The notes under the pieces: model-generated
The model's input: only the letters and a program-made list of their open reading frames with translations
Told to the model about the DNA's origin: nothing
Databases searched by the model: none
Assembly: GCA_001898485.1 (NCBI GenBank)
Contig: MKTY01000009.1
Span: forward strand, 1-64,000
Direction: 5' to 3'
Length of the DNA stretch: 64,000 bases
Source: Sphingobacteriales bacterium 46-32
GTDB taxonomy: Bacteria; Bacteroidota; Bacteroidia; Chitinophagales; Chitinophagaceae
Shown: piece by piece, positions 49,502 to 59,361 of the stretch
Position numbering within the stretch: the stretch's first letter is position 1
How the letters are laid out: every line of letters starts with the position of its first letter
Translations under genes and position numbers: made by a program

Positions 49502-52018
49502 ATGAAGCAAATACTAATCCTGTACGTATTATCCATTTTTTCATTATCAACCCGGGCACAGGTAGAACGGGAACAACCCACTCCGGATCACCCGGTGATC
49601 CAGGTAAACAGCAATCGTATTTATGGTAAACTGATTGATAAAAATACCGGTAAGGGTATAGAGGCTGCTTCGGTACAATTGTTTGCAGGCGATAGTCTCA
49701 TCCGCGGCATGCTCACACGCCCCAATGGCGATTTTTCATTTGACAATCTCCCCCGCGAAACAAAATTCCGTGTACAGGTATCTGCTATCGGCTATGAACC
49801 TTATGAACAGGTCGTAGACCCGGCAGATGCTGTATTGCAGCGCGATCTGGGCAATATCATTTTACAAAGTGATGTGAAACAACTGGGCGGTGTTACTGTT
49901 GTGGCTTCAAGGCCGGCACTCGAGATGGGGATCGACCGCAAAGTATTCAACGCTGCCAAAAGCTTTACGGCTACAGGTGGCACTGCCATTGACCTGATGA
50001 AAAATATTCCATCTGTGTCGGTGGATATAGATGGAAATGTAACACTGCGCAACAGCAGCCCGCAGATATTTGTAGATGGTCGACCTACTATTCTCACACT
50101 TGACCAGATACCTGCTGATAATATCGATAAAGTAGAATTGATTACAAACCCTTCTGCCAAATTTGATGCAGCCAGCTCGGGTGGTATTATCAATATCGTA
50201 TTGAAAAAAAATAAACGCGTAGGTCTTAATGGTGTGTTTACAGCCGGTATTGGTACACCCCGTATTGCCAGCAGCAACCTTAATCTTAATCTGCGCCAGG
50301 GTAAACTGAATTTTTACCTGAGCGGAGGCTTCAACCAGTCTGGCGGAAAGGCTCGCAGTGAAACGCATCGTATCAACCGTCAAAACGGGCAAACCAGCAA
50401 TTACTTCGATCAGTTCTCTTACAATGACCGTCGCCGCCTGTTTGCAAACATCCGCTTTGGTGCCGATTATTTTATTGACAATCGCAATACCATCAGTCTT
50501 ACTCAGCAGTTTGGCCGCGGCCGGTTCAGCTATAAAGAAGACCAGGATCAGCAATACCTGAATGCCAGTAAAGAACTGCAGTATTATGGTGAACGACTGG
50601 GTGACGGTAAATCGGTTTTTAAAAGGGGAGGCACCACACTTAACTATAAACACAGCTTTCCCCGCCAGGGCCAGGAGCTTACAGCCGATATTACTTATAA
50701 CTATGGCAGCCGTACGGAGAATTCAGCTCTCGTCAATTCATTCTTTAATCCCAATGGCAGCGTATATCAGCCTTCCACACTGGTGCAAAACTATGGTGAT
50801 GGCAGCAATGACCAGGTGACCATTCAGGCAGATTATGTAAATCCCATAACCGAAACCAGGAAGGTTGAAATGGGCGTACGCAGTTATATCAACAAATCGC
50901 GCAGCCTCTACGATGCTTTTGCTCTGAATAATGGTCAGCCGCAAAAGCTGCCACTGAGTAATAACTATGAATATACCGAACGCGTAAATGCTGTTTATTT
51001 TACCTATTCCGATAAAATTGGCAGTATTGGCTATCAGGCTGGTCTCCGTGCTGAGCATTCTCAGTTTGATGGCCTGCTGATTGACAGTGCTTTTAAGTTT
51101 GGCTATAAATATCCCAATACGGTTAAAAATATATGGAATGCACTTTTTCCCAGCCTGTTTCTGACCAAACAACTGAATGAAGATGACCAGATGCAGCTCA
51201 ACTATTCGCGCCGCATCCGCCGTCCCAACTTCTGGCAGTTGAGTCCCTTTATTGATATCAATGATCCGGCCAATATCCGCCAGGGAAATCCCCAGCTGCG
51301 TCCGGAATTCATCAATTCATTTGAACTTAATTACAGTCACAACTATGCGAAAGGAAATTTCCTGGCTGTAGTCTATTTCCGTAATAATCCCGATGATATC
51401 ACGGAGTACAGTGATACCATCACGGCAGCCCAGTATGCGCAAATGCAAAATGCGGCCGTCGATCCCAATGCTATTTTGAATACGTATATCAATGCTGGTG
51501 TTACGAACCGCTACGGCGCCGAATTTACCCTGCAGAACAAATGGAATGAAAATTTTGAAATTACGCCTACCGTCAACCTGCAGTACCGGACCGTTAAAGC
51601 CCGGGTAAAAGATATGGACCTGAGCAATGAAGGCTTCAACTGGGATGCGAAACTGACGGTGAACTATAAGATCGTAACACAGAAAACTTCTTTCTTCAAT
51701 AAGCTGGGCTTCCAGTTGCTGGGAGAGTATGAATCGGCCGAGGTAATACCGCAAGGACGCCGCAAAGCGCAGTATGGTGTTGATTTTGCCATTCGCAAAG
51801 ATTTCCTGAAGAATGACAAGGCTAATCTCACGTTTGGTATCAATGATGTATTTAACAGCAATCGCTGGGGTACAATTTATGATACGGAAGAATTTTACCA
51901 GGATGCGTACCGCCGCTGGAATGTGCGCAGTTTTCGTCTCACCTTCACCTACAAATTTGGCGATCCCAATTTTTCGCTCACCAACCGCAACCGGCGCGAT
52001 AGCGGGGGAGAAGACTGA
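49502..52018 (+). CDS. TonB-receptor-like outer-membrane beta-barrel protein
   Basis: 838 residues. Signal peptide ending STRAQ, CarboxypepD-regulatory-like domain (about 38-120, YGKLIDKNTGKGIEAASVQL), plug-like domain (about 130-240, NSSPQIFVDGRPTILTLDQI, KFDAASSGGIINIVLKKN) and a beta-barrel with the RRIRRPNFWQLSPFIDINDP segment typical of this family. It shares all features with 27339-29795. The ligand is unknown and there is no SusD partner. A GGTGAAA-type repeat tract begins at its stop codon. Confidence 0.93.
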   Translation: MKQILILYVLSIFSLSTRAQVEREQPTPDHPVIQVNSNRIYGKLIDKNTGKGIEAASVQLFAGDSLIRGMLTRPNGDFSFDNLPRETKFRVQVSAIGYEPYEQVVDPADAVLQRDLGNIILQSDVKQLGGVTVVASRPALEMGIDRKVFNAAKSFTATGGTAIDLMKNIPSVSVDIDGNVTLRNSSPQIFVDGRPTILTLDQIPADNIDKVELITNPSAKFDAASSGGIINIVLKKNKRVGLNGVFTAGIGTPRIASSNLNLNLRQGKLNFYLSGGFNQSGGKARSETHRINRQNGQTSNYFDQFSYNDRRRLFANIRFGADYFIDNRNTISLTQQFGRGRFSYKEDQDQQYLNASKELQYYGERLGDGKSVFKRGGTTLNYKHSFPRQGQELTADITYNYGSRTENSALVNSFFNPNGSVYQPSTLVQNYGDGSNDQVTIQADYVNPITETRKVEMGVRSYINKSRSLYDAFALNNGQPQKLPLSNNYEYTERVNAVYFTYSDKIGSIGYQAGLRAEHSQFDGLLIDSAFKFGYKYPNTVKNIWNALFPSLFLTKQLNEDDQMQLNYSRRIRRPNFWQLSPFIDINDPANIRQGNPQLRPEFINSFELNYSHNYAKGNFLAVVYFRNNPDDITEYSDTITAAQYAQMQNAAVDPNAILNTYINAGVTNRYGAEFTLQNKWNENFEITPTVNLQYRTVKARVKDMDLSNEGFNWDAKLTVNYKIVTQKTSFFNKLGFQLLGEYESAEVIPQGRRKAQYGVDFAIRKDFLKNDKANLTFGINDVFNSNRWGTIYDTEEFYQDAYRRWNVRSFRLTFTYKFGDPNFSLTNRNRRDSGGED

Positions 52019-52021
52019 GGA

Positions 52022-52260
52022 AAGGTGAAAGGTGTAGGGTAGAAGGAGTAAGGTGAAAGGAAATTCGTTGTAGCCCCGCAAGGCTTTGCGGGGCTATGGT
52101 ATATGGTAAAAGGAAGAAGGTGAAAGGAAATTCCTGTAGCCCCGCAATGCCTTGCGGGGCTACGGTATACGGTAAAAGGAAGAAGGCGGAAGGAAATCTT
52201 CTGTAGCCCCGCAATGCTTTGCGGGGCTACAGGTATGCGGTAAAAGGAAGAAGGAAAAAG
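52022..52260. repeat. Tandem palindromic repeat array with 7-bp GGTAAAA units
   Basis: The gap begins at the receptor stop with GGTGAAA, GGTGTAG, GGTAGAA, GGAGTAA, GGTGAAA on a 7-base period. Then come three hairpins: TAGCCCCGCAA.../TTGCGGGGCTA at 52071-52096, GTAGCCCCGCAA.../TTGCGGGGCTAC at 52136-52163 and the same with 12-bp perfect arms at 52201-52232. Each is separated by GGTAAAAGGAAGAAGG-type filler, giving a repeat period of about 66 bases. It resembles REP/palindromic elements and is not a CRISPR. Confidence 0.85.
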
Positions 52261-52274
52261 TAGTATTCCCCCAT

Positions 52275-52306
52275 AAAAAGAGCCCGGCTATTTGGCCGGG
52301 CTCTTT
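52275..52306 (-). terminator. Terminator of the OmpP1/FadL-like gene
   Basis: AAAGAGCCCGGC pairs with GCCGGGCTCTTT (12 bp) across TATTTG, with T-rich flanks in both directions. It lies about 24 bases after the minus-strand stop and may also serve the receptor gene. Confidence 0.88.
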
Positions 52307-52329
52307 AATAATTTAAAAAAGATTACAAA

Positions 52330-53886
52330 TCAGATTTTGAAGCCAATCGTCAGCATCAGGTTGCTGCCGGTGCCATTGATGGTGGCAAAGGTATTGGCCT
52401 TATCAGGCAATCTGTAAGGGAAATTCACATCTTTCTGCAAAGCATGCACATACCCCAGATCAATATACATACCTGCATTACGGTAACCCAGGCCGCCACT
52501 CAGGAAGAATTTATTTGACTTCAGCGCGCCATCGGCATAGGGACTGCCATAATAAGCAAGGCCTGCCCGTACCATGATCGTAGTGAATTTGAGCTCACCA
52601 CCCAGGCGAAAGTTGATCGCATTTTTATAATAATTCTTGATCACTTCATTCAGCTGGTCATAATAACCGTTATCATCATAGTCTTCGGCGTTGCGGAAAC
52701 GGTTCGATTTATGGGTTACATATTCGATATCGGCTGTGATAAATCCGCGTTGTTGCCGTACATCTTCCACTTCACGCAATACAAAGGCACCACTCAGCAT
52801 AAAACGCCAGGGTGTAAAAAGCTCATACCGGTATACAGGGGCTTCTCCTCCGGTAAACAGATCACTGGACACTTTGTATACACCAGGTACAGAACGGTAC
52901 TGATCGAGGTCTACAGCCATATCGGCGGTATAGCTGTCTTTAAGCGTATACCAGGTAGGTGTATGGATGGCCAGACCCAGGCGCAGATCTTCACTGGGTT
53001 TCGCGATCATGCCCAGCTTGAGGTTTACACCGGTTCCTTTGGTGGTAAAATGTTCATTCAGTTCCGCGAAGTTGAAATCATTGTTGTTGTTGCCGGTAGC
53101 ATCAGCTTCCCGCAGCCAGCTGTTTTTGCTGTAGCGTAAAATAGGTATGCCCAGTGAGCCACCTATATAGAACTTGTCGTTCATATTGGCAGCGTAGCCA
53201 ATAGCGGCTTCTGTAATACCCCCGGTAGTCTGAATACGTTGTGATTGCTCAACGAGGTAGGGGGCATTGTTTTTCAGGTTGTCGCGCAACGCCATACTCA
53301 CAATATCCGGATTGGGATTATTGCCCAGGGTAACGGTATCTGCCAGAAAGGTATATACGGCCATACGGGTACCCAGCGATACGCTGTTGCTGTTGAGGAT
53401 ATCAGCCAGGCTCAAACCGCTGCCAGCGGCTTCTGCTGCATATTGTTCGCCAAAAGAACTGAAGTCGTTTTTTCCGGTATAGTATACATGGCTGTTGAAA
53501 TTGGCGGTGGTGGTGACAGCCAGACTGATGGCTTTGCTGGTCCATCGGCCGTTGCCGTTAAGACCACCAACGATGCCCGACGTGCCCAGGTTAAAAAATG
53601 ATTTTTTGTCTTTTGCATCTGTTCCTCTGAAACTGCCTTTGTTACGTAATCCGTTAAAGCCGGGTGACAGAACCAGGTCGGCGGTTTTATAAAACCCCAG
53701 GCCGGCAGGGTTAGTGAAAGTGGCCGAGAGGTCGCCGCCCAGGGCGCCCATTGCTCCTCCGATGGCATTGATACGGGCAGTACCATTTACGGGTTGCCAG
53801 GAATATTTGAGAACGTCTTCGGGTATCTGGGCCAGCAGGCTCTGGGAGCAGGCCATTCCAAATAGCAGGATGCCGATTTTTTTCAT
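52330..53886 (-). CDS. OmpP1/FadL-family outer-membrane transporter-like protein
   Basis: 518 residues with signal peptide MKKIGILLFGMACSQSLLAQ. Family marks near the N-terminus are ARINAIGGAMGALGGDLSAT and FTNPAGLGFYKTADLVLSPG. Barrel strands follow throughout, with a final aromatic strand LMLTIGFKI. FadL relatives take up hydrophobic compounds such as long-chain fatty acids across the outer membrane; specificity here is unknown. It is a single gene with a strong terminator. Confidence 0.9.
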   Translation of the reverse strand: MKKIGILLFGMACSQSLLAQIPEDVLKYSWQPVNGTARINAIGGAMGALGGDLSATFTNPAGLGFYKTADLVLSPGFNGLRNKGSFRGTDAKDKKSFFNLGTSGIVGGLNGNGRWTSKAISLAVTTTANFNSHVYYTGKNDFSSFGEQYAAEAAGSGLSLADILNSNSVSLGTRMAVYTFLADTVTLGNNPNPDIVSMALRDNLKNNAPYLVEQSQRIQTTGGITEAAIGYAANMNDKFYIGGSLGIPILRYSKNSWLREADATGNNNNDFNFAELNEHFTTKGTGVNLKLGMIAKPSEDLRLGLAIHTPTWYTLKDSYTADMAVDLDQYRSVPGVYKVSSDLFTGGEAPVYRYELFTPWRFMLSGAFVLREVEDVRQQRGFITADIEYVTHKSNRFRNAEDYDDNGYYDQLNEVIKNYYKNAINFRLGGELKFTTIMVRAGLAYYGSPYADGALKSNKFFLSGGLGYRNAGMYIDLGYVHALQKDVNFPYRLPDKANTFATINGTGSNLMLTIGFKI

Positions 53887-54018
53887 GTCAAATTAGGTAT
53901 TGCTGGGATACAAAAAAGGAGGAAACATTCCCTGAATCAGCATAGAATTGGTTTCCTCCCGGAAAGTATATTCAGATCAGGCAGAGACCGCATTAATGGT
54001 ACGGACCCGCCTGCAGAT

Positions 54019-54777
54019 TTAGCGAATCGGACGGCTTACACCACCACCACTGCTGCTGCTACTGCTGCTTCTTGATCCGGATGATGAACTGCTGGATGAA
54101 GAAGGATTATAGCTGCGTGTGGGAGTGGAGGTAGAGTTGTTATTGTTATGAGAACCGTTATAACTGTTGTTGCTGTTGTTATTTGATCCGGAGAAAGTAC
54201 GGCGAATGGTACCACCCAGTCCGCTGTTGGCATTGCTGTTATTATAGCGGGGACCGGTATAGGTATTATTCCTGCCGGGAGCATAGCTGCCATTAGCATT
54301 ACTATTTGTCCGGATATTATAGCTGGCAGGATTCAGTACCAGTGAACGGCTGGGGGGATTATAGTTAGCCGGATTCTTTATAATCACGACTCCACCGCCA
54401 TGGCCATATCCGTAACCTCCGCCAAAATTCCATCCGCAATAAGGGTTGTAGAAATTGTTCCAGGCCCAGTAGCTGTTCCAGGGACTATTCCAACTGGGGT
54501 AGTAGCTGTAAGGGCTGTAAGCGTAAGGGTTATTGTAATAATCATCGAAGGCCGACCAGCGATAACGGTCGGTTATACGCATCCGCAGATAGCGGTCTTC
54601 ATAATAATCGGTGCCGCCGTAGTAGCGGTCATCACGCTTATCGGCAACCACGTACTCTTCCTTATCCGTTGCCGGGGAAAAGTACACATCATCGGGCGTC
54701 TGCCCGGTTTTATAGGCCGTGCTGCAACTGGCCAGAACCAGTGCCGAAAGGGCTGATAAAAGGAATGTGCGTTTCAT
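54019..54777 (-). CDS. Low-complexity lipoprotein, Tyr/Asn/Ser-rich
   Basis: 252 residues from the ATG at 54777, which gives a lipoprotein signal with Cys18 (LASC); a 47-codon extension is not credible. After an Asp/Tyr-rich region with DDRYYGGTDYYEDRYLRMR, it contains PYAYSPYSYYPSWNSPW and a glycine-rich patch, then a long Asn- and Ser-rich C-terminal tail. No enzymatic domain. A surface or envelope structural role is plausible but unproven. Similar low-complexity lipoproteins are known in Bacteroidota. Confidence 0.82.
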   Translation of the reverse strand: MKRTFLLSALSALVLASCSTAYKTGQTPDDVYFSPATDKEEYVVADKRDDRYYGGTDYYEDRYLRMRITDRYRWSAFDDYYNNPYAYSPYSYYPSWNSPWNSYWAWNNFYNPYCGWNFGGGYGYGHGGGVVIIKNPANYNPPSRSLVLNPASYNIRTNSNANGSYAPGRNNTYTGPRYNNSNANSGLGGTIRRTFSGSNNNSNNSYNGSHNNNNSTSTPTRSYNPSSSSSSSSGSRSSSSSSSGGGVSRPIR

Positions 54778-54954
54778 GGCAAACGGTTTTAGTGGTTTAG
54801 GGCTGAAGTTACTAATTTTGTGCGACTTCAACCGGGGCAAACGATTGTTTGTCGAAGTTACAGTGTAATTGGTCGTTATTGTAATGACCGCTGTTAATAA
54901 TAAAATAAAATAACCCAATTTCAGGCGATCCGAAAGGGGGCCTAACCAGATTTT

Positions 54955-56433
54955 ATGAGCAAGGAAATCACGTCACGCGAGAAGGACTATTCCCAATGGT
55001 ATAACGACCTGATTATTAAAGGTGGCCTGGCTGATTATTCAGCTGTAAGAGGTTGTATGGTCATTAAGCCGCACGGCTTTGCATTATGGGAAAATATGCG
55101 GGATCAGCTTGACCGCATGTTTAAGGAAACAGGGCATGTAAATGCTTATTTCCCCCTCTTTGTGCCCAAAAGCCTTTTTGAAGCAGAAGAAAAAAATGCG
55201 GAAGGTTTTGCCAAGGAATGTGCCGTAGTGACTCACTATCGCCTTAAGACGGATCCTTCGGAAAAAGGCAAACTGATGGTGGATCCAGAAGCAAAACTGG
55301 AAGAAGAGCTGGTAATACGCCCTACCAGCGAAGCCATTATCTGGAATACCTATAAAAACTGGATACAATCTCACCGCGATTTGCCCCTGCTCATCAATCA
55401 ATGGGCCAACGTAGTGCGCTGGGAGATGCGCACACGCCTGTTTCTGCGTACTGCAGAATTTCTGTGGCAGGAAGGGCATACCGCTCATGCCACCAAAGAG
55501 GAGGCTGTGGAAGAAACAGTGAAAATGCTGAATGTATATGCCGAGTTTGTAGAGAATTTTATGGCCGTGCCCGTGATAAAAGGAGTGAAAACTCCCAATG
55601 AGCGGTTTGCCGGTGCAGAAGATACCTATTGTATCGAAGCGCTTATGCAGGATGGTAAAGCCCTGCAGGCGGGTACTTCACATTTCCTGGGTCAGAATTT
55701 TGCAAAGGCATTTGATGTAAAATTTGCCAATAAGGAGAATCAGCTGGAGTATGTATGGGCGACCAGTTGGGGTGTAAGCACCCGGCTGATCGGTGCGCTG
55801 GTAATGGCGCATAGTGACGACGAAGGTCTTATACTGCCTCCCCGCCTTGCACCCCTGCAGGTGGTGATTGTGCCGATCTACAAAGGTGAGGATCAGAAAA
55901 ACCTGATCGATGCCCGGGTTCATAGCCTTGTTGCCGAACTCAAAAGCATGGGTATACGTGTGAAATACGACGATGCAGATCATGCAAGACCAGGCTGGAA
56001 GTTTGCCGAATATGAGTTGAAAGGAGTACCTGTGCGCCTGGCTATTGGTGCACGTGACCTCGAAAATAATGTAGTGGAGGTAGCCCGTCGTGATACACGT
56101 GAAAAAACAAGTGTAAGCCTCGACGGCATTGCAGTGTATATCCGCCAGTTGCTGGAAGATATACAGCAGCAAATGTTTAATAAGGCAAAAGCATTTCAGC
56201 AGGAAAATATCCGCCACGCCAACAGTTGGGAAGAGTTTGAGCAATTGCTCGATGAAAAAGCTGGTTTTGTGTCTGCTCACTGGGACGGCAGTGCAGAAAC
56301 GGAAGAAGCCATTAAAGAAAAGACGAAGGCGACTATCCGCTGTATTCCGCTGGATAATCCCCTCGAAGACGGTACCTGCATTCTTACCGGCAAACCTTCA
56401 CGCCAACGGGTATTATTTGCACGCGCCTATTAA
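54955..56433 (+). CDS. proS: Prolyl-tRNA synthetase
   Basis: 492 residues. Class II synthetase of the short archaeal/eukaryotic-type ProRS (no insertion editing domain). Motif 2 region is [20 protein letters not shown], and the TxE signature is [16 protein letters not shown]. Motif 3 is near [21 protein letters not shown]. The anticodon-binding domain and a C-terminal zinc-binding-type region ([14 protein letters not shown]...CILTGKPS) follow. It charges tRNA-Pro. A terminator follows 23 bases after the stop. Confidence 0.97.
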   Translation: MSKEITSREKDYSQWYNDLIIKGGLADYSAVRGCMVIKPHGFALWENMRDQLDRMFKETGHVNAYFPLFVPKSLFEAEEKNAEGFAKECAVVTHYRLKTDPSEKGKLMVDPEAKLEEELVIRPTSEAIIWNTYKNWIQSHRDLPLLINQWANVVRWEMRTRLFLRTAEFLWQEGHTAHATKEEAVEETVKMLNVYAEFVENFMAVPVIKGVKTPNERFAGAEDTYCIEALMQDGKALQAGTSHFLGQNFAKAFDVKFANKENQLEYVWATSWGVSTRLIGALVMAHSDDEGLILPPRLAPLQVVIVPIYKGEDQKNLIDARVHSLVAELKSMGIRVKYDDADHARPGWKFAEYELKGVPVRLAIGARDLENNVVEVARRDTREKTSVSLDGIAVYIRQLLEDIQQQMFNKAKAFQQENIRHANSWEEFEQLLDEKAGFVSAHWDGSAETEEAIKEKTKATIRCIPLDNPLEDGTCILTGKPSRQRVLFARAY

Positions 56434-56456
56434 TCAACCTGATCTCTTTATATCTA

Positions 56457-56485
56457 TACCCCGGCAGCACCGGGGTATTTTTTTT
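56457..56485 (+). terminator. Terminator of proS
   Basis: TACCCCGG and CCGGGGTA form a perfect 8-bp stem with loop CAGCA, followed by T residues (TTTTTTTT). Confidence 0.9.
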
Positions 56486-56570
56486 ATATAGGGCCCCGGC
56501 TATGCAGAAATTAGATTTGCAAAAGCACAGGCAGCAGCTTATTTTTAGTCTGCACCAAAACCAAATCAGC

Positions 56571-57002
56571 ATGGAAGAAAATCAATCGATCCTGGGCATG
56601 GAAGTAGAGCCGCAGGGGAGAGCCAATCTTACCGAAGTAGCCCGCTGGGGCAAATTTCTGGCCATTGTCGGCTATGTTTTTATGGGAATTTTTGTTCTCA
56701 TGTTGGCGTTTGCCTGGAACAATATCATGACAGCTTTTACAGGTAGTTATCCCGATCCTTACAGCAGTAGTCTGGTGAGTGCCTCCAGCGGATTTTTCCT
56801 CCTAATTATTGTATTATTTTTAGGCGTTTTCTTTACGCTGCTGTTTTTTCTGCTGCGAGGTGCCACCCGTATCAAAACGGGGTTGCGCGACAATGATCAG
56901 GCCCTCTTTAACAGTGGTCTGGCCAATCTCCGCAATTATTTTATCATGTTTGGCATATTGAGCATTTTGCGCGTTTTGTTCTCACTCATGGCATTATTTT
57001 AA
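56571..57002 (+). CDS. DUF5362-like membrane protein
   Basis: 143 residues from the ATG at 56571; the upstream frame to 56502 overlaps the proS terminator region. About three transmembrane helices (FLAIVGYVFMGIFVLMLAFA, FFLLIIVLFLGVFFTLLFFL, YFIMFGILSILRVLFSLMAL). It matches the DUF5362 layout (ARWGKFLAIVG start). Function unknown. It lies 17 bases before a second, paralogue-like small membrane protein, so both are probably one transcript. Confidence 0.82.
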   Translation: MEENQSILGMEVEPQGRANLTEVARWGKFLAIVGYVFMGIFVLMLAFAWNNIMTAFTGSYPDPYSSSLVSASSGFFLLIIVLFLGVFFTLLFFLLRGATRIKTGLRDNDQALFNSGLANLRNYFIMFGILSILRVLFSLMALF

Positions 57003-57019
57003 ACAAAAAATATTGTTGT

Positions 57020-57457
57020 ATGCAACAACCCGAAAATCAAAGTAGCCTTTTTTCAGAGCTGGAGTATGACCCAATGGCTAAGTCCTATATAGGCAGTATG
57101 GCCAGTTGGGCACTTATTGCAGGCATTTGCAGCATCATCTTACTCTGTGTTTCTATTTATGAAGCATACAGACCCCGGGAAATATTTGCGCGTCGTACCG
57201 AAGGGTTTGGCGGATTTGAAATGGTATCCAATGCAGCGATAGGCTCTGGTATTATTTCTATCATTATCACCCTGGTCATTAATGTAATCCTGATCCGTTT
57301 TGCTGTGACGACCCGGCGTCAGCTGGAGAATGGGAATGCCATGGGCCTGGGGCAGAGCTTTGGCAGCCTCAAAGCCTATTTCATGATCATCTCCATCCTG
57401 GTGATCCTGGCTATGACGCTGGTCTTCCTTGGGCTGCTCGTAGCCGGTACGATCTAA
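57020..57457 (+). CDS. Small membrane protein, paralogue of the upstream gene
   Basis: 145 residues with about three membrane helices (ALIAGICSIILLCVSIYEAY, IISIIITLVINVILIRFAVT, AYFMIISILVILAMTLVFLG). It shares the loop pattern RRQLENGNAMGLGQSFGSLKAYFMI with the DUF5362-like neighbour (NSGLANLRNYFIMFG), suggesting tandem duplication. Unknown function. The gene ends 10 bases from the convergent RDD gene. Confidence 0.78.
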   Translation: MQQPENQSSLFSELEYDPMAKSYIGSMASWALIAGICSIILLCVSIYEAYRPREIFARRTEGFGGFEMVSNAAIGSGIISIIITLVINVILIRFAVTTRRQLENGNAMGLGQSFGSLKAYFMIISILVILAMTLVFLGLLVAGTI

Positions 57458-57466
57458 ACGGTATGC

Positions 57467-58276
57467 TTATTTAACAGACAGATAATTATAATCCTTCAGC
57501 AGGGTGTCCAGAAAATCAATGGGATCCTGCTGAGTTTCTATCTGGAGGTGGGTGCGTATTTTATGCGCGGCGGATTCAGCAATAGTCCAGTCATTTTTGC
57601 GGCGGGCTGTTCCCAATATGGTTTTAATGGCATTGATATCCTTATCGCTGAGCTGCATAATGGCGGGGTATACGGGCTGATAGTCACTTGATACCTCCTG
57701 AAAGACCGTTTCCTCGATGCTCGATTTGGAATGTGTGCGGATCAGAATAGTACGTGCCAGTACATCACCAATGCGCTGCCCTTTTGGTGTGGCAATGACC
57801 AGGATGATATCGGCTATCAGAAATCCAAAGCCTACAAGCAGGATAAATGTATTGGAATTGTCGCCATTTTCTGCGCTTTGAAGCAGCAGAAAAAAGAGGA
57901 TCACCATCCAGGTATCGGAAACCCGCAGCAGCCAGCGGATGAGAAACTGGCTGATACTGGCCCGGCCTCCATTTTCGTTGACCACCCGTATACCCATGAT
58001 CTTTTTGCCGATGCTCTGGCCATTGAGGGATATTTCGAGCGTAACGTGATAAAGTATCACAGGTATCCACAGCAACAGATAAAGTGTTGCCACAGTGTAG
58101 TATGACTCAATAATATTCTGACCTGACCGCATTGAATCTATCAGACTCACACCAATGCGCAGATAAATGTATTGAACAACGAAATCAATAATAAGTGCCA
58201 GTAACCGGCGGTAGAACTCCGGTACTTCAAACTCTACATCGATATTAAAGGTCGTTGGAATCTTAATACTGGCCAT
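57467..58276 (-). CDS. RDD-family membrane protein
   Basis: 269 residues. The RDD domain covers about the first 175: FYRRLLALIIDFVVQYIYL at the start, several membrane helices and the IMGIRVVNENGGRASISQFL loop followed by RWLLRVSD. A C-terminal cytoplasmic region of about 90 residues is unusual for short RDD proteins. RDD proteins are often transporters or chaperones of membrane assembly. It is divergent from the SpoIIM-DUF58 operon with a 114-base promoter gap, a known RDD/SpoIIM pairing. Confidence 0.88.
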   Translation of the reverse strand: MASIKIPTTFNIDVEFEVPEFYRRLLALIIDFVVQYIYLRIGVSLIDSMRSGQNIIESYYTVATLYLLLWIPVILYHVTLEISLNGQSIGKKIMGIRVVNENGGRASISQFLIRWLLRVSDTWMVILFFLLLQSAENGDNSNTFILLVGFGFLIADIILVIATPKGQRIGDVLARTILIRTHSKSSIEETVFQEVSSDYQPVYPAIMQLSDKDINAIKTILGTARRKNDWTIAESAAHKIRTHLQIETQQDPIDFLDTLLKDYNYLSVK

Positions 58277-58390
58277 TCGCTCCGCATAGGTTTTAACCAG
58301 CCCAAAATAGTCAATTTTTCGGTGATATTTATAGCCTCACAGCTAGTAAGCAAGTATAAAAAATAGTATTTTACAACGCAAACAGGCAAT

Positions 58391-59356
58391 TTGAGAGAGG
58401 CACTTTTTATTAAAAAGAACAAGGATCGCTGGCTCAAAAACCAGCAGATGCCACCTGATAATCCCGATGAAATGGCCAGCGAGTTCACGCAGCTGGTAGA
58501 CGATCTGGCTTATGCCAAGACGTTTTATCCGGGTAGTAAGGTGACCTCCTATATCAATAGCCAGGCTTCTAACGGCTATCTCCGGATTTATAAAAACAGG
58601 AAAGAGGAGTCGAGCCGCCTGGTAACTTTCTGGCGATATGATCTGCCGCTCACAATCTATAAACATCGCCGCGTTGTTCTCTTTACGCTGGCCCTGTTTC
58701 TGCTATTCTTTGCCATTGGTTTCTTTTTGTCAAAAATGGATGAGAGTATTACCGCCGGTTTTCTTGGCGAAGATTATGTAGACGAAACAAAGGACAATAT
58801 CGCCAAAGGCAACCCCTTCGGAATATATGAGTCAGGCCCTCCGGTATTCAGTTGGTTGCGTATTATGATCAATAATATTAAAGTTGCTGTACTGGCATAT
58901 GTACTGGGACTTTTTGCCGGCTTGCCCACCATCTATATCCTGGCACAGAACGCAGCCATGGTTGGCGCATTCGACCAGTTTTTTGTGGCGAATGGACTGG
59001 GTCTGCAGTTTTTCCTCGTGGTTTTTGTACATGGTACACTGGAACTGACTGCTATTATTATTGCGTCTGCTGCCGGTATTATCCTGGGAAAAAGTTTTCT
59101 GTTTCCGGGTACAGCCAAACGAATCGATGCATTTAAGGAAGGGGCCAAAGACGGCGTAAAGTTGTTGATTGGTCTCATGCCCATCTTTGCGCTGGCTGCT
59201 TTTTTTGAAGGGTTTATAACCCGTTTATACAACGATCTTTCTGTATTGACCACACTGATCACTTCTCTGTCGGTTGTATTTGTGCTGTGGTATTTTGTAA
59301 TTCTGCCCGCCAGGCTGGGTCGCAGACTGGCTACTGTAAAGGACGAGGAGGTATAA
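58391..59356 (+). CDS. Stage II sporulation protein M-like (DUF95) membrane protein
   Basis: 321 residues from a TTG at 58391. The family usually begins MREALFIKKNKDRW, which supports this start. Five membrane helices in the C-terminal two thirds (FTLALFLLFFAIGFFLS, VLAYVLGLFAGLPTIYILAQ, FFLVVFVHGTLELTAIIIAS). In Bacillus, SpoIIM takes part in membrane remodelling with SpoIID/P; in Bacteroidota this family occurs beside RDD, DUF4129 and MoxR genes, and the role is unknown. First gene of the operon on the plus strand. Confidence 0.88.
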   Translation: MREALFIKKNKDRWLKNQQMPPDNPDEMASEFTQLVDDLAYAKTFYPGSKVTSYINSQASNGYLRIYKNRKEESSRLVTFWRYDLPLTIYKHRRVVLFTLALFLLFFAIGFFLSKMDESITAGFLGEDYVDETKDNIAKGNPFGIYESGPPVFSWLRIMINNIKVAVLAYVLGLFAGLPTIYILAQNAAMVGAFDQFFVANGLGLQFFLVVFVHGTLELTAIIIASAAGIILGKSFLFPGTAKRIDAFKEGAKDGVKLLIGLMPIFALAAFFEGFITRLYNDLSVLTTLITSLSVVFVLWYFVILPARLGRRLATVKDEEV

Positions 59357-59361
59357 GCATT

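Noticed and set aside
52022-52260. CRISPR-like array
   Set aside because: The repeats are palindromic and the spacers are repetitive filler of nearly the same sequence, so there are no unique spacers and no cas genes.
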